Source: Chloroflexota bacterium
GTDB lineage: Bacteria > Chloroflexota > Anaerolineae > Anaerolineales > UBA4823
Direction of reading: 5' to 3'
Assembly: GCA_012798185.1 (NCBI GenBank)
Contig: JAAZNS010000463.1
Span: forward strand, 1 to 16,166
DNA: 16,166 nt
Notes under the pieces: model-generated
Database searches by the model: none
What the model saw: only the letters and a program-made list of their open reading frames with translations
Told to the model about the DNA's origin: nothing
Part shown: in pieces, positions 1 through 6,981 of the stretch
Layout: every line of letters begins with the position of its first letter
Position numbering within the stretch: the stretch's first letter is position 1
Position numbers and translations under genes: made by a program

Positions 1-875
1 ACATTGCCGGGGCGCTAGTTTTTATCCGTTTTGGCGGGCCACCCTTTGAGCCAGATCAAATTCGGTTGGCGGAATTTATTACCGGGCATGTGGCAACCCT
101 CTATTGGCACGACCGCCTGGTGGCAAAAATTGCTAATCTCGAGGCTGAGCGCAGGCTAGACCGCTTGCAGGAAGATTTTATTGCGACAATTTCGCATGAA
201 TTGTTAACCCCTCTGGGGTTCATAAAAGGCTATGCCACCACATTACTGCGGGAAGATACCAGTTGGGATGATGATACGAGACGCGAATTTTTGTCGATTA
301 TTGATGAAGAAGCCGATCGGCTTCATGAGCTGATTGAAAATTTAATGGATTCTTCCCGTTTGCAAGCAGGGACATTGAAAATGTCTTTCCAGCCTATACG
401 TTTGGATGCTTTTCTAAAAGACGTAACCATGCGAGCTACTTCTCGTTTGGAAAAGATGAAAGTCGAATTAGATTTACAAGAGGCAGCGTTTCAAATTGTG
501 GCTGATCCAACCCGTTTGGCGCAAGTTTTTGATAATCTATTAACCAATGCCAATAAATATGCTCCTGATACCCCTATTAATATTTGTTTGAAAAAAGAAA
601 ATGAGATGGCTTTGATTTCTGTTCAAGATCATGGGCAAGGGATTGCCCCTGAACATTTGGATAATATTTTCAAACGATTTTACCGCGTTCCCACCCCCAA
701 TACTAATGTTAGAGGTACGGGATTAGGTCTTTTTATTTGCCGCCAAATTGTCCGTGCTCACGGCGGTGAGATATGGGTGGAATCGACCCTGGGTAAAGGA
801 ACAACGTTCTTTATTCGATTACCTGCAACGCAATCTAACGCAGAGAATATTATTTCTTTAAGGGAGAGTAATTGA
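1..875 (+). CDS. Sensor histidine kinase, GAF-HisKA-HATPase_c (5' end outside window)
   Basis: The reading frame is open from the first complete codon at base 3, giving 290 visible residues; the N-terminus lies upstream. The first 50 or so residues read like the end of a GAF domain (hydrophobic strand, PPFEPDQ, then a long helix). The HisKA dimerisation helix carries the phospho-accepting His in SHELLTPL, codon at 195-197. The ATP-binding domain shows the N box (DNLLTNANKY), the G1 box (DHGQGI) and the G2 box (GTGLGLFICRQIV), and ends GKGTTFFIRLP, so the kinase core is complete. The H box has Leu where most kinases have Arg (usual form SHELRTPL). No membrane helix is visible in this part; upstream sensing domains cannot be seen. 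It overlaps the regulator gene by one base, so the two are almost certainly a cognate pair, phosphorylating Asp53 of that protein. Confidence 0.93.
   Translation, partial: IAGALVFIRFGGPPFEPDQIRLAEFITGHVATLYWHDRLVAKIANLEAERRLDRLQEDFIATISHELLTPLGFIKGYATTLLREDTSWDDDTRREFLSIIDEEADRLHELIENLMDSSRLQAGTLKMSFQPIRLDAFLKDVTMRATSRLEKMKVELDLQEAAFQIVADPTRLAQVFDNLLTNANKYAPDTPINICLKKENEMALISVQDHGQGIAPEHLDNIFKRFYRVPTPNTNVRGTGLGLFICRQIVRAHGGEIWVESTLGKGTTFFIRLPATQSNAENIISLRESN
861..868 (+). promoter_or_regulatory. Ribosome binding site of the response regulator
   Basis: AGGGAGAG ends six bases before the ATG at 875. A TTG at 872, in the same frame, would be only three bases away, so the site favours the ATG. 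It lies inside the end of the kinase gene, as expected for a translationally coupled pair. Confidence 0.7.
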
Positions 876-1567
876 TGACCACGCGTATATTAGTTGTCGA
901 TGACGAGCCGCGCTACTTACGCCTGATGGAAGCGAATCTAATTACAGAGGGATACCAGGTGATCAAAGCGACGAATGGACAGGAAGCAGTCGATAAAGTA
1001 GCCACACAGCATCCGGAGTTGGTGCTTTTGGATATCATGATGCCAGTTTTGGATGGCTTTTCTGCCTGTGAACGGATTAGAGAATTTTCTAGCGTGCCGA
1101 TCATTATTGTCACTGCGCGGGGTGAAGAAGGCGCCAGGGTGCGGGGTTTAGACCTGGGCGCGGATGACTATATTGTAAAACCATTTTCTGCCACCGAGCT
1201 TTTAGCGAGGGTACGGGCTGTCTTGCGCAGGGTAAAAACTTCGGGAAGCACGCAACAATCTGTGTTCAATCATGGAAATTTACGCATCGATTTTGCCCGG
1301 GCAGAAGTTTTCCGCAATGAAAGGATTGTGTTCCTTTCTGCAACAGAGTATCGGCTTTTACTTCAATTTGCCCATAATTTAGGGCAGGTCCTTACATCAG
1401 AAGAATTATTGAGTAATGTATGGGGACCCGAATATGCCGAAGATAAAGAGATATTATGGGTGAGTATATCCCGCTTACGCCAAAAATTAGAAGATGACCC
1501 GAAAAATCCAATCCATATTGTCACACGTTCTGGCTTAGGTTATACAATGCCCCCTCTCCAGGAGTAA
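875..1567 (+). CDS. OmpR/PhoB-family response regulator
   Basis: A 230-aa DNA-binding response regulator of typical family length. Receiver domain, residues 1-120: acidic pocket D9-D10, phospho-acceptor D53 in LLDIMMP, switch Thr80 in IIIVTA, and invariant Lys102 in YIVKPFS. Winged-helix DNA-binding domain, residues about 130-226: LSATEYRLLL, then SISRLRQKLEDDP as the recognition helix and GLGYTM as the wing. The family dimerises on phosphorylation and binds direct repeats at promoters. Its targets cannot be read here. The genes just downstream (small beta protein, CpaF ATPase, HTH protein) follow without a visible terminator, so they may be co-transcribed with it. The ATG at 875 is chosen over TTG 872 because of the AGGGAGAG six bases upstream. 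Confidence 0.95.
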   Translation: MTTRILVVDDEPRYLRLMEANLITEGYQVIKATNGQEAVDKVATQHPELVLLDIMMPVLDGFSACERIREFSSVPIIIVTARGEEGARVRGLDLGADDYIVKPFSATELLARVRAVLRRVKTSGSTQQSVFNHGNLRIDFARAEVFRNERIVFLSATEYRLLLQFAHNLGQVLTSEELLSNVWGPEYAEDKEILWVSISRLRQKLEDDPKNPIHIVTRSGLGYTMPPLQE

Positions 1568-1572
1568 TTATT

Positions 1573-1854
1573 ATGGTAACTCGGTACGATGAAAAGGGGA
1601 AATATTTTACGAATATCATAGCAAAAAATAAACTCTTCACATATGTCCAAACCCCGGAATATCAAATTCAGGGTTCAGTCCACGTCCGGGCAGACCAACG
1701 ATTAAAAGATGAAGTCAATGGAGAGGACCAATTTATTGCGGTTACCGATGCTCAAGTTTATGATCATTCCGGAAATTTACTATATAAATGTAAATTTATG
1801 TTGGTAAACCGAAATCAGGTGATCTGGCTTATTCCAAAAAATGAAATTATTTAA
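1573..1854 (+). CDS. Small all-beta protein of unknown function (93 aa)
   Basis: This starts five bases after the regulator's stop, with GGAG at 1561-1564 as ribosome binding site. The 93 residues lack a signal peptide, membrane helix or cysteine pair; there is one Cys, in YKCKF. Alternating hydrophobic residues suggest five or six beta strands: FTNIIA, YQIQGSVHV, QFIAVTDAQVY, LLYKCKFMLV and VIWLIP. The G-S-V-H-V ... R-L-K-D-E ... F-I-A-V-T-D ... VNRNQVIWLIP pattern looks like a small barrel, perhaps Sm-like. I believe similar proteins occur as an uncharacterised family in Anaerolineae, but I cannot name the family with certainty. Its place between a two-component system and the CpaF ATPase suggests a role tied to one of them. 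No biochemical function can be assigned. Confidence 0.8.
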   Translation: MVTRYDEKGKYFTNIIAKNKLFTYVQTPEYQIQGSVHVRADQRLKDEVNGEDQFIAVTDAQVYDHSGNLLYKCKFMLVNRNQVIWLIPKNEII

Positions 1855-1878
1855 TGACATGAAAATGAGGCAATAATT

Positions 1879-3213
1879 TTGACAGTAACAGCCAATAATG
1901 AAAGCATTTCAGTAAAATCCGCAAATATTGTTAAACTTAAAGCATATCTAGCAAATACAATATTCAGAGATTTAGAAGCCAATCCTTTATCACCAGAACG
2001 GGCTTTAGAGGATGCCAAGCAGCGTTTGCAATTTCTTTATGCGAAGACAGGTTTAAATTTACCAGAAGCCCTAAAATTGCAAATTTTCCAAGGTGTATTG
2101 GATGATTTATTTGGTTATGGGCCTATTCAAAAGCTGCTCGACAACAGCGAAATCACCGAAGTGATGGTAAATGATTTCAATAATGTTTACGTGGAACGTA
2201 ATGGGAAAATCGAAAAAACTTCTATTAAATTTGATGATGATAACCATGTGTTGCGAATTATCGAACGCATTGTATTGCCCCTGGGATTGCGAATCGATCG
2301 CGAGCATCCAACATGTGATGCTCGTTTGCCGGATGGTTCCCGCGTAAACGCTGTAATACCGCCGGTAGCAATTGATGGTCCTTCGATAACTATCAGAAAA
2401 TTCAGTCATGAAAAATTAACGATTGAACAATTACTTAGTTTTAATTCACTTACCCGTCAGATGGCAGATTTTTTACAAGCGTGTGTCGTATCACGGTTGA
2501 ATATTATGATATCGGGAGGAACTGGCTCGGGAAAGACAACATTATTAAATATATTATCCGGTTTTATTCCAGAAAATGAGCGAATTGTCACTATCGAAGA
2601 CGCAGCTGAGCTCCGCTTGCATCAGGAACATGTCGTACGGATGGAATCACGGCCTCCCAATATCGTTGGCAGCGGCGGTGTAACCATCCGGGATCTGGTA
2701 AGAAATGCTCTGCGGATGCGTCCGGATCGGATTGTTGTGGGTGAATGCCGTGGCGGGGAAGCTTTGGATATGCTGCAAGCGATGAATACCGGGCATGATG
2801 GTTCATTAACAACATTACACGCCAACACACCCCGCGATGCTCTCTCCCGTTTGGAAACAATGACTTTAATGTCGGGAATCGAATTGCCGGTTAAAGTGAT
2901 CAGAGAACAAATAGCTTCGGCTGTGGATTTGATTGTTCAGCAATCTCGTGTTCGAGATGGTTCTCGAAAAGTGACTCAAATATCCGAGGTAGTGGGCATG
3001 GAAGGCGATACAATTGTGATGACGGATATTTTTAAGTATGAACAAACCATCAGCGATGATGGCCAAGTGAGCGGTGAATTTAAACCTACTGGTATGCGAC
3101 CTCTATTTATGCCTCGTTTGGAAATGGCAGGATTTAAGCTCAAAGCAGATGTATTTGGTGCAGGTTCAACCGATTTCTTAGGAACTTCCCGCCGTTCAAC
3201 CCGGGGCAAATAG
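1879..3213 (+). CDS. cpaF: CpaF/TadA-type secretion ATPase
   Basis: A 444-aa hexameric motor ATPase of the type II/IV secretion superfamily, CpaF subgroup, which powers assembly of Flp/Tad pili at the inner membrane. Residues 1-180 are the N-terminal domain (FGYGPIQ, EVMVND and DARLPDGSRVN motifs). Then come Walker A GGTGSGKTT (213-221), the Asp box IVTIEDAAEL (236-245), Walker B-like DRIVVGECRGGEAL (282-295) and the His box TGHDGSLTTLHAN (304-316). All catalytic elements are intact. The start is TTG at 1879, preceded by TGAGG at 1866-1870; no ATG fits the alignment. A Gly/Ser/Arg-rich tail ends the protein. In most Tad loci tadB and tadC follow at once; here an HTH gene follows instead, so the platform proteins must be elsewhere or the ATPase has another partner. 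Confidence 0.95.
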   Translation: MTVTANNESISVKSANIVKLKAYLANTIFRDLEANPLSPERALEDAKQRLQFLYAKTGLNLPEALKLQIFQGVLDDLFGYGPIQKLLDNSEITEVMVNDFNNVYVERNGKIEKTSIKFDDDNHVLRIIERIVLPLGLRIDREHPTCDARLPDGSRVNAVIPPVAIDGPSITIRKFSHEKLTIEQLLSFNSLTRQMADFLQACVVSRLNIMISGGTGSGKTTLLNILSGFIPENERIVTIEDAAELRLHQEHVVRMESRPPNIVGSGGVTIRDLVRNALRMRPDRIVVGECRGGEALDMLQAMNTGHDGSLTTLHANTPRDALSRLETMTLMSGIELPVKVIREQIASAVDLIVQQSRVRDGSRKVTQISEVVGMEGDTIVMTDIFKYEQTISDDGQVSGEFKPTGMRPLFMPRLEMAGFKLKADVFGAGSTDFLGTSRRSTRGK

Positions 3214-3246
3214 ATAATTAGAATCAAACAAGCGAGGTGGTGCTCC

Positions 3247-3924
3247 ATGGTCAATCCAAGTCATATAAAAATAAGATCAAAAATCATCGGTATTTTGCTA
3301 ATGGATGCCCGGTTATATAGAGGAAGAAGCATACAAGAGTGCGCAAATATTATTGGAGTAACTGAAGACGTATATGAATCTTATGAATATGGTGTTTCTT
3401 CCCCTTCGCTTCCAGAGCTTGAATCTTTAGCGTATTATCTTAAAATGCCGCTGGATCATTTTTGGGAAGATGAAATTATTTCGGAAAAGGGTATGAATGA
3501 TGATGAGATCGATTATGAAAAATTGATTAAATTACGCCATAAGATTATCGGAACAAAAATTCAGCAGGCGCGCACAGAAAATGGTTTAACCCTGGAAAGA
3601 TTTGCCGAGCTTTCTGGCGTTCCAGCCCGTACAATGGAGAGTTATGAATTGGGGGAGACTCCTCTTCCCATTCCAGAGCTTGAGGTGATAAGCAAAATAT
3701 TGAATCGTCCGTTATTCGAATTCAGGGATCAGGATACGATTTTAAGTAAAGCACCCGATATGCTCCAGATTACCAAGCAGCTACAGGAAATGCCCTCTGA
3801 TTTGCTGGCATTTGTTATGAAACCAATCAACAGACCCTATTTGGAATTGGCGCGGCGGCTGAGTGAAATGTCGGTGGATAAATTACGGGCTGTTGCCGAA
3901 GGATTGCTGGAAATTACATTATGA
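3247..3924 (+). CDS. Tandem double-HTH (XRE/Cro-like) regulator
   Basis: A 225-aa cytosolic protein made of two copies of a 67-residue XRE-type helix-turn-helix domain, residues 9-75 and 96-162, joined by an acidic linker, plus a helical C-terminus. The copies align without gaps; shared positions include KIIG, AR, the GV turn, ESYE.G and PELE, about one third identical by eye. In each copy the final segment (PLDHFWED, PLFEFRDQ) is typical of the fifth helix of Cro/CI-fold proteins. The C-terminal part has two helices with the related phrases LQEMPSDLLAFV and LSEMSVDKLRAV. GAGGTGG at 3232-3238 serves as the ribosome binding site. It overlaps the TPR gene by ATGA. Probably a DNA-binding regulator of this cluster, though some XRE-like domains act as protein-protein adaptors. 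Confidence 0.88.
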   Translation: MVNPSHIKIRSKIIGILLMDARLYRGRSIQECANIIGVTEDVYESYEYGVSSPSLPELESLAYYLKMPLDHFWEDEIISEKGMNDDEIDYEKLIKLRHKIIGTKIQQARTENGLTLERFAELSGVPARTMESYELGETPLPIPELEVISKILNRPLFEFRDQDTILSKAPDMLQITKQLQEMPSDLLAFVMKPINRPYLELARRLSEMSVDKLRAVAEGLLEITL

Positions 3925-4469
3925 GCGGGTCTTACAAAGCTTCTTCACCTCAGCAATTAGAGAATGATGGAAAACAGCTTTATGAAAAAGGGGAATATCT
4001 TGATGCGGCTCTGACTTTTTCTGCTGCAGAGAAAGCCTATAAGACCGCCGGAATGCCGTTGCTTGCGGCTGAAATGGCAAACAATAGCAGTGTGGCATAT
4101 TTAAAAGCAGGAGATGCGAAAGCTGCATTGGATGCTGTGATGGGTACCGAACAAATTTTTGCAGACCAAGGTGATTTGCGCAGGCAAGGGATGGCGATGG
4201 GAAATCGGGCTTCTGCGCTGGAAAGCTTAGGGGAGTTGGATAGTGCAGCTGAGATTTACCAGCAATCAGCCGAAATCCTTCAAAGATGCGGTGAAAACGA
4301 ATTGCGCGCTCACGTTTTAAAATCTCTTTCTGCACTTCAATTAAAACGCGGACAGCAAATCGATGCTATATTTACCATGAAAGAGGGATTGGATGGGATC
4401 AAAAAACCAAGCCTGAAGCAGCGTCTCCTGAAATATTTACTAAAACTGCCAATGAAATATCTCAAATGA
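3921..4469 (+). CDS. TPR-repeat protein with basic amphipathic tail
   Basis: A 182-aa protein without signal peptide. About four tetratricopeptide repeats can be traced: residues 11-44 (GKQLYEKGEYLDAALTFSAA), 48-81 (NNSSVAYLKAGDAKAALDAV), 88-121 (GNRASALESLGELDSAAEIY) and 127-158 (LKSLSALQLKRGQQIDAI). Such repeats form a helical scaffold for protein binding. The last 18 residues (165-182) are almost only Leu, Lys, Pro and Tyr and would form a basic amphipathic helix that could lie on the inner membrane. The gene starts inside the stop of the HTH gene (ATGA at 3921) and ends in an ATGA overlap with the acetyltransferase, so translation is coupled on both sides. The partner is unknown; the nearby CpaF ATPase is the obvious candidate, by context only. 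Confidence 0.87.
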   Translation: MSGSYKASSPQQLENDGKQLYEKGEYLDAALTFSAAEKAYKTAGMPLLAAEMANNSSVAYLKAGDAKAALDAVMGTEQIFADQGDLRRQGMAMGNRASALESLGELDSAAEIYQQSAEILQRCGENELRAHVLKSLSALQLKRGQQIDAIFTMKEGLDGIKKPSLKQRLLKYLLKLPMKYLK

Positions 4470-5326
4470 AGTTGAACCAATCCTATATTGTTAGATCAGC
4501 CACACTCGATGATCGGCAAAATCTGGCGAATCTTATTCACTTTGAAACGTACGTTCAGCGCCACCTTGAATGGCGTTCCGCTTTAGATTGGCTGGGTTGT
4601 TTTCCTTATAAGGTTGTAGAAAAGAAGGGCAATATCTTGGCTGCTATGGCTTGTCCACCAGACCCTCCTCAAATTGCCTGGATTCGTCTATTTGCTGTTT
4701 CGTCTGGCATATCTTTAGAAAAAGCCTGGAAAACCTTATGGGAATCCATCGAACCAGAAATAAGATCCATGGCTACTGCCGATAGAATAGTGTCCATTCC
4801 GCTTTATTATTGGTTTAGAAATCTATTGGAAAAGAGTGGTTTTTCGCTTATCGAGAATGTTATCGTTTTAGCATGGTCTAGCAGCGCTACCCTTGTTGAT
4901 GGAGCTCTTCCGGAAGGTGTTGTCTTACGTCCGATGCGGTTGGAAGATTTGGAAATGGTGGAAAAGGTGGATCAAGCGGCTTTTTTAGTAATTTGGCAAA
5001 CATCTCGCCTGACTTTAGAAGCGGCTTTCAGCCAATCTGCTGTGGCATCCGTCGCTGAAACCGATGGGCAAATTATCGGGTACCAGATAAGCACCCCCAC
5101 CACGCGTGGTGGACATCTGGCACGGTTAGCAACTCTCCCACAATTTCAAGGAAAGGGAATTGGGTATGCGCTAGTGCGGGATGCTTTAATAAGATTTATC
5201 CAAAGGGGTGCGCAAACTATTACCGTCAATACTCAAAAGAATAACCTGGCTTCTTTAGCGATTTATCGGAAAGCAGGTTTTATTGCCACGGGGGAGGAAT
5301 ATCCAGTTTATCAATATTTGTTATGA
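4466..5326 (+). CDS. Double-GNAT N-acetyltransferase
   Basis: A 286-aa protein with two GNAT-like halves. The C-terminal half, residues about 150-286, is a complete acetyltransferase domain: VVLRPMRLEDLEMVEKVDQAAF at its start, acetyl-CoA loop QGKGIG (228-233) after LARLATLPQF, and the closing strand NTQKNNLASLAIYRKAGF. The N-terminal half, residues 7-135, keeps the opening IVRSATLDDRQNLANLI and the ending RNLLEKSGFSLIENVIVLAW but has no recognisable acetyl-CoA loop, so it is probably a degenerate GNAT fold. The acceptor substrate cannot be told. It overlaps the TPR gene by ATGA, making it the last clearly coupled gene of the 5' block. Confidence 0.9.
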   Translation: MKLNQSYIVRSATLDDRQNLANLIHFETYVQRHLEWRSALDWLGCFPYKVVEKKGNILAAMACPPDPPQIAWIRLFAVSSGISLEKAWKTLWESIEPEIRSMATADRIVSIPLYYWFRNLLEKSGFSLIENVIVLAWSSSATLVDGALPEGVVLRPMRLEDLEMVEKVDQAAFLVIWQTSRLTLEAAFSQSAVASVAETDGQIIGYQISTPTTRGGHLARLATLPQFQGKGIGYALVRDALIRFIQRGAQTITVNTQKNNLASLAIYRKAGFIATGEEYPVYQYLL

Positions 5327-5336
5327 CTTGAATATC

Positions 5337-6176
5337 ATGAGCCACATAGAAAAGTACTTCACTTCAAAAGATAATCTGCAACTTTATCTCCAAGTATGGG
5401 AAACAGAAAAAACCTCCAAGGCATTGGTTTGCTTAGTGCATGGTTTGGGAGAGCATAGTGGGAGGTATGCTCATGTGGCTGCTGCATTAAATGATGCGGG
5501 TTATCATCTGGCAGCCTTCGATTTACGCGGGCATGGCAAGTCGCAAGGGCAGCGCGGTTATTCTCCTTCGATCGATTGTTTCAACGATGATATTGCCGGC
5601 TTTGTTATTCAGGTTTCTCAAATGTACCCCAACTTGCCATGTTTCATTTATGCACACAGCCTGGGCGGCTTGTTAGGTTTGAATTTCCTCATTTCTCGAA
5701 AACCTTTGATAAAAGGAGCGATAATCAGCGCCCCAGGGCTGAGATCTCCCCTGCAAGAACAAAAGTTCAAAGTGCTGTTATCAAAGTGGGGAGGTCTACT
5801 CTTGCCCAGAGTCAATATAAAAAGCGGATTAGATCCCAAGGGGTTATCTCATGATGAAGAACTCATAAAAGCATATATCGGTGATCCTTTCGTGCATGAT
5901 AATGTAACTTTTGGTTTAGCACGGAGTATGATGGTAGGAATTTCACGGGTGTTTTCCCGTGCTTCTGAAATTCAAATTCCTTTGCTGGTAATGCATGGCA
6001 GTGAAGATCCACTGGTATATCCACAGGGTAGTCAGGAACTTTGCAAACTGGTAAGCGGAGAATGCACTTTGAAAATTTGGCATGGTTTATTTCATGAAAT
6101 TCACAATGAACCTCAAAAGAATGAAGTAATTGCTGCCATGATCGATTGGATGGACAGTCATTTGTCTCAAGAGTAA
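5337..6176 (+). CDS. Alpha/beta hydrolase, monoacylglycerol-lipase-like
   Basis: A 279-aa serine hydrolase of the lysophospholipase/monoacylglycerol lipase group (Hydrolase_4 type). The oxyanion region HGLGEHSGRY (35-44) is followed by DLRGHGKSQGQRGY, the family signature. The triad is Ser108 in the nucleophile elbow AHSLGG (Ala replaces the usual first Gly), Asp224 in GSEDPLV, and His253 in FHEIHNE. It probably cleaves an acyl ester of a glycerolipid or similar molecule; there is no signal peptide, so it acts in the cytosol. The ATG at 5337 is chosen because homology begins there; an in-frame ATG at 5283 lies inside the acetyltransferase gene and would add 18 unrelated residues. No good Shine-Dalgarno is seen; the gene starts ten bases after the previous stop and may depend on coupling. 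Confidence 0.93.
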   Translation: MSHIEKYFTSKDNLQLYLQVWETEKTSKALVCLVHGLGEHSGRYAHVAAALNDAGYHLAAFDLRGHGKSQGQRGYSPSIDCFNDDIAGFVIQVSQMYPNLPCFIYAHSLGGLLGLNFLISRKPLIKGAIISAPGLRSPLQEQKFKVLLSKWGGLLLPRVNIKSGLDPKGLSHDEELIKAYIGDPFVHDNVTFGLARSMMVGISRVFSRASEIQIPLLVMHGSEDPLVYPQGSQELCKLVSGECTLKIWHGLFHEIHNEPQKNEVIAAMIDWMDSHLSQE

Positions 6177-6197
6177 ATATCATGGGATTTATCACTC

Positions 6198-6226
6198 TGG
6201 ACAAATTTAACTGCTCGTGGCAAAAT
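6198..6226 (+). promoter_or_regulatory. Possible sigma-70-type promoter for the DsbA-like gene
   Basis: TGGACA (6198-6203, five of six matches to TTGACA) is followed after 17 bases by CAAAAT (6221-6226, four of six matches to TATAAT). It lies in the 81-bp gap before the DsbA-like gene, at a sensible distance. The weak -10 keeps confidence low. Confidence 0.3.
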
Positions 6227-6257
6227 TTCTGGATTATGGAAAAAAAAAGGATCAATC

Positions 6258-6980
6258 ATGCCAAAAGTTCAACAACCCTTGAGTAAGCGGCAAATAATCA
6301 AGCAGGAACGCTTAAAGAAACAGAAGAGGCAGCGGTACTTCACTATTTTAATTGTTGCTGCACTTGCTGTAGTTGTTGTAGCAATCCTATTCGCTCCTTC
6401 CTTATTCTCCTCAATGAAGAATCCATCATCGCGCCCAAACGCCAACCTTAATGCAATGGGTGATCCCAACGCACCAGTTAAAATTGAAGAGTTTTCTGAT
6501 TTTCAATGCCCCTACTGTAAAAGGTTTGCTGATCAGACAGAGCCTTTAATTGTCGAAAACTACGTGGCAACTGGTAAAGTATATTTTGTTTATAATGCTT
6601 ACGGACCTGGGGGCAGATATATCGGACCCGAGTCAGTAGATGCTACTATTGCAGCTTTCTGCGCTGGCGATCAAAATAAATTTTGGGAATACAAAGATAT
6701 TCTTTTTGCTCATCACACGGGTGAAAATGTAGGTGACTATACAAGCAGTAAATTAGAAACATTTGCCAAAGATATTGGTTTGGATATGGATAAATATTAT
6801 GCCTGTATCAAGGAAAATCCATACGAGCAAAAAATTGCGGATGGTTTTACTGCTGGAATTAATGCAGGTATTGATGGAACACCTGCATTCCTTATCAACG
6901 GTAAATTGATTGTTGGCGCGTTACCTTATGAAGAGTTTCAAAAGGAAATCGAAGCGGCTTTAGCTGCTGCCGGGCAGTAA
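6258..6980 (+). CDS. Membrane-anchored DsbA-family thiol oxidoreductase
   Basis: A 240-aa protein. Residues 1-27 are strongly basic (cytosolic side) and 28-50 form one membrane helix without a clear cleavage site, so the catalytic domain is tethered outside the membrane. The thioredoxin-fold part starts near residue 66 (MGDPNAPVKIEEFSDFQC) with active site CPYC (84-87) and the cis-proline loop GTPAF (Pro209), separated by the helical insert typical of DsbA. Extra cysteines are Cys135 and Cys183. The family introduces or reshuffles disulfide bonds in exported proteins. AAAAGG at 6245-6250 is the ribosome binding site. No DsbB or VKOR partner is in the window. Its stop is one base from that of the opposing cobalamin adenosyltransferase gene. 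Confidence 0.94.
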   Translation: MPKVQQPLSKRQIIKQERLKKQKRQRYFTILIVAALAVVVVAILFAPSLFSSMKNPSSRPNANLNAMGDPNAPVKIEEFSDFQCPYCKRFADQTEPLIVENYVATGKVYFVYNAYGPGGRYIGPESVDATIAAFCAGDQNKFWEYKDILFAHHTGENVGDYTSSKLETFAKDIGLDMDKYYACIKENPYEQKIADGFTAGINAGIDGTPAFLINGKLIVGALPYEEFQKEIEAALAAAGQ

Positions 6981-6981
6981 T

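Noticed and set aside
3919..4335. 138-codon open frame on the minus strand across the TPR gene
   Set aside because: It lies opposite a well-supported TPR gene with coupled starts, has low-complexity His/Pro/Ser-rich composition, and no ribosome binding site. It mirrors the codon bias of the real gene.
5283..5336. Earlier start for the alpha/beta hydrolase
   Set aside because: The extra 18 residues overlap the acetyltransferase gene and show no relation to the hydrolase family, which begins at the ATG at 5337.
5863..6255. 130-codon minus-strand open frame over the end of the alpha/beta hydrolase
   Set aside because: Opposite a gene with an intact catalytic triad; no domain pattern and no start signals.
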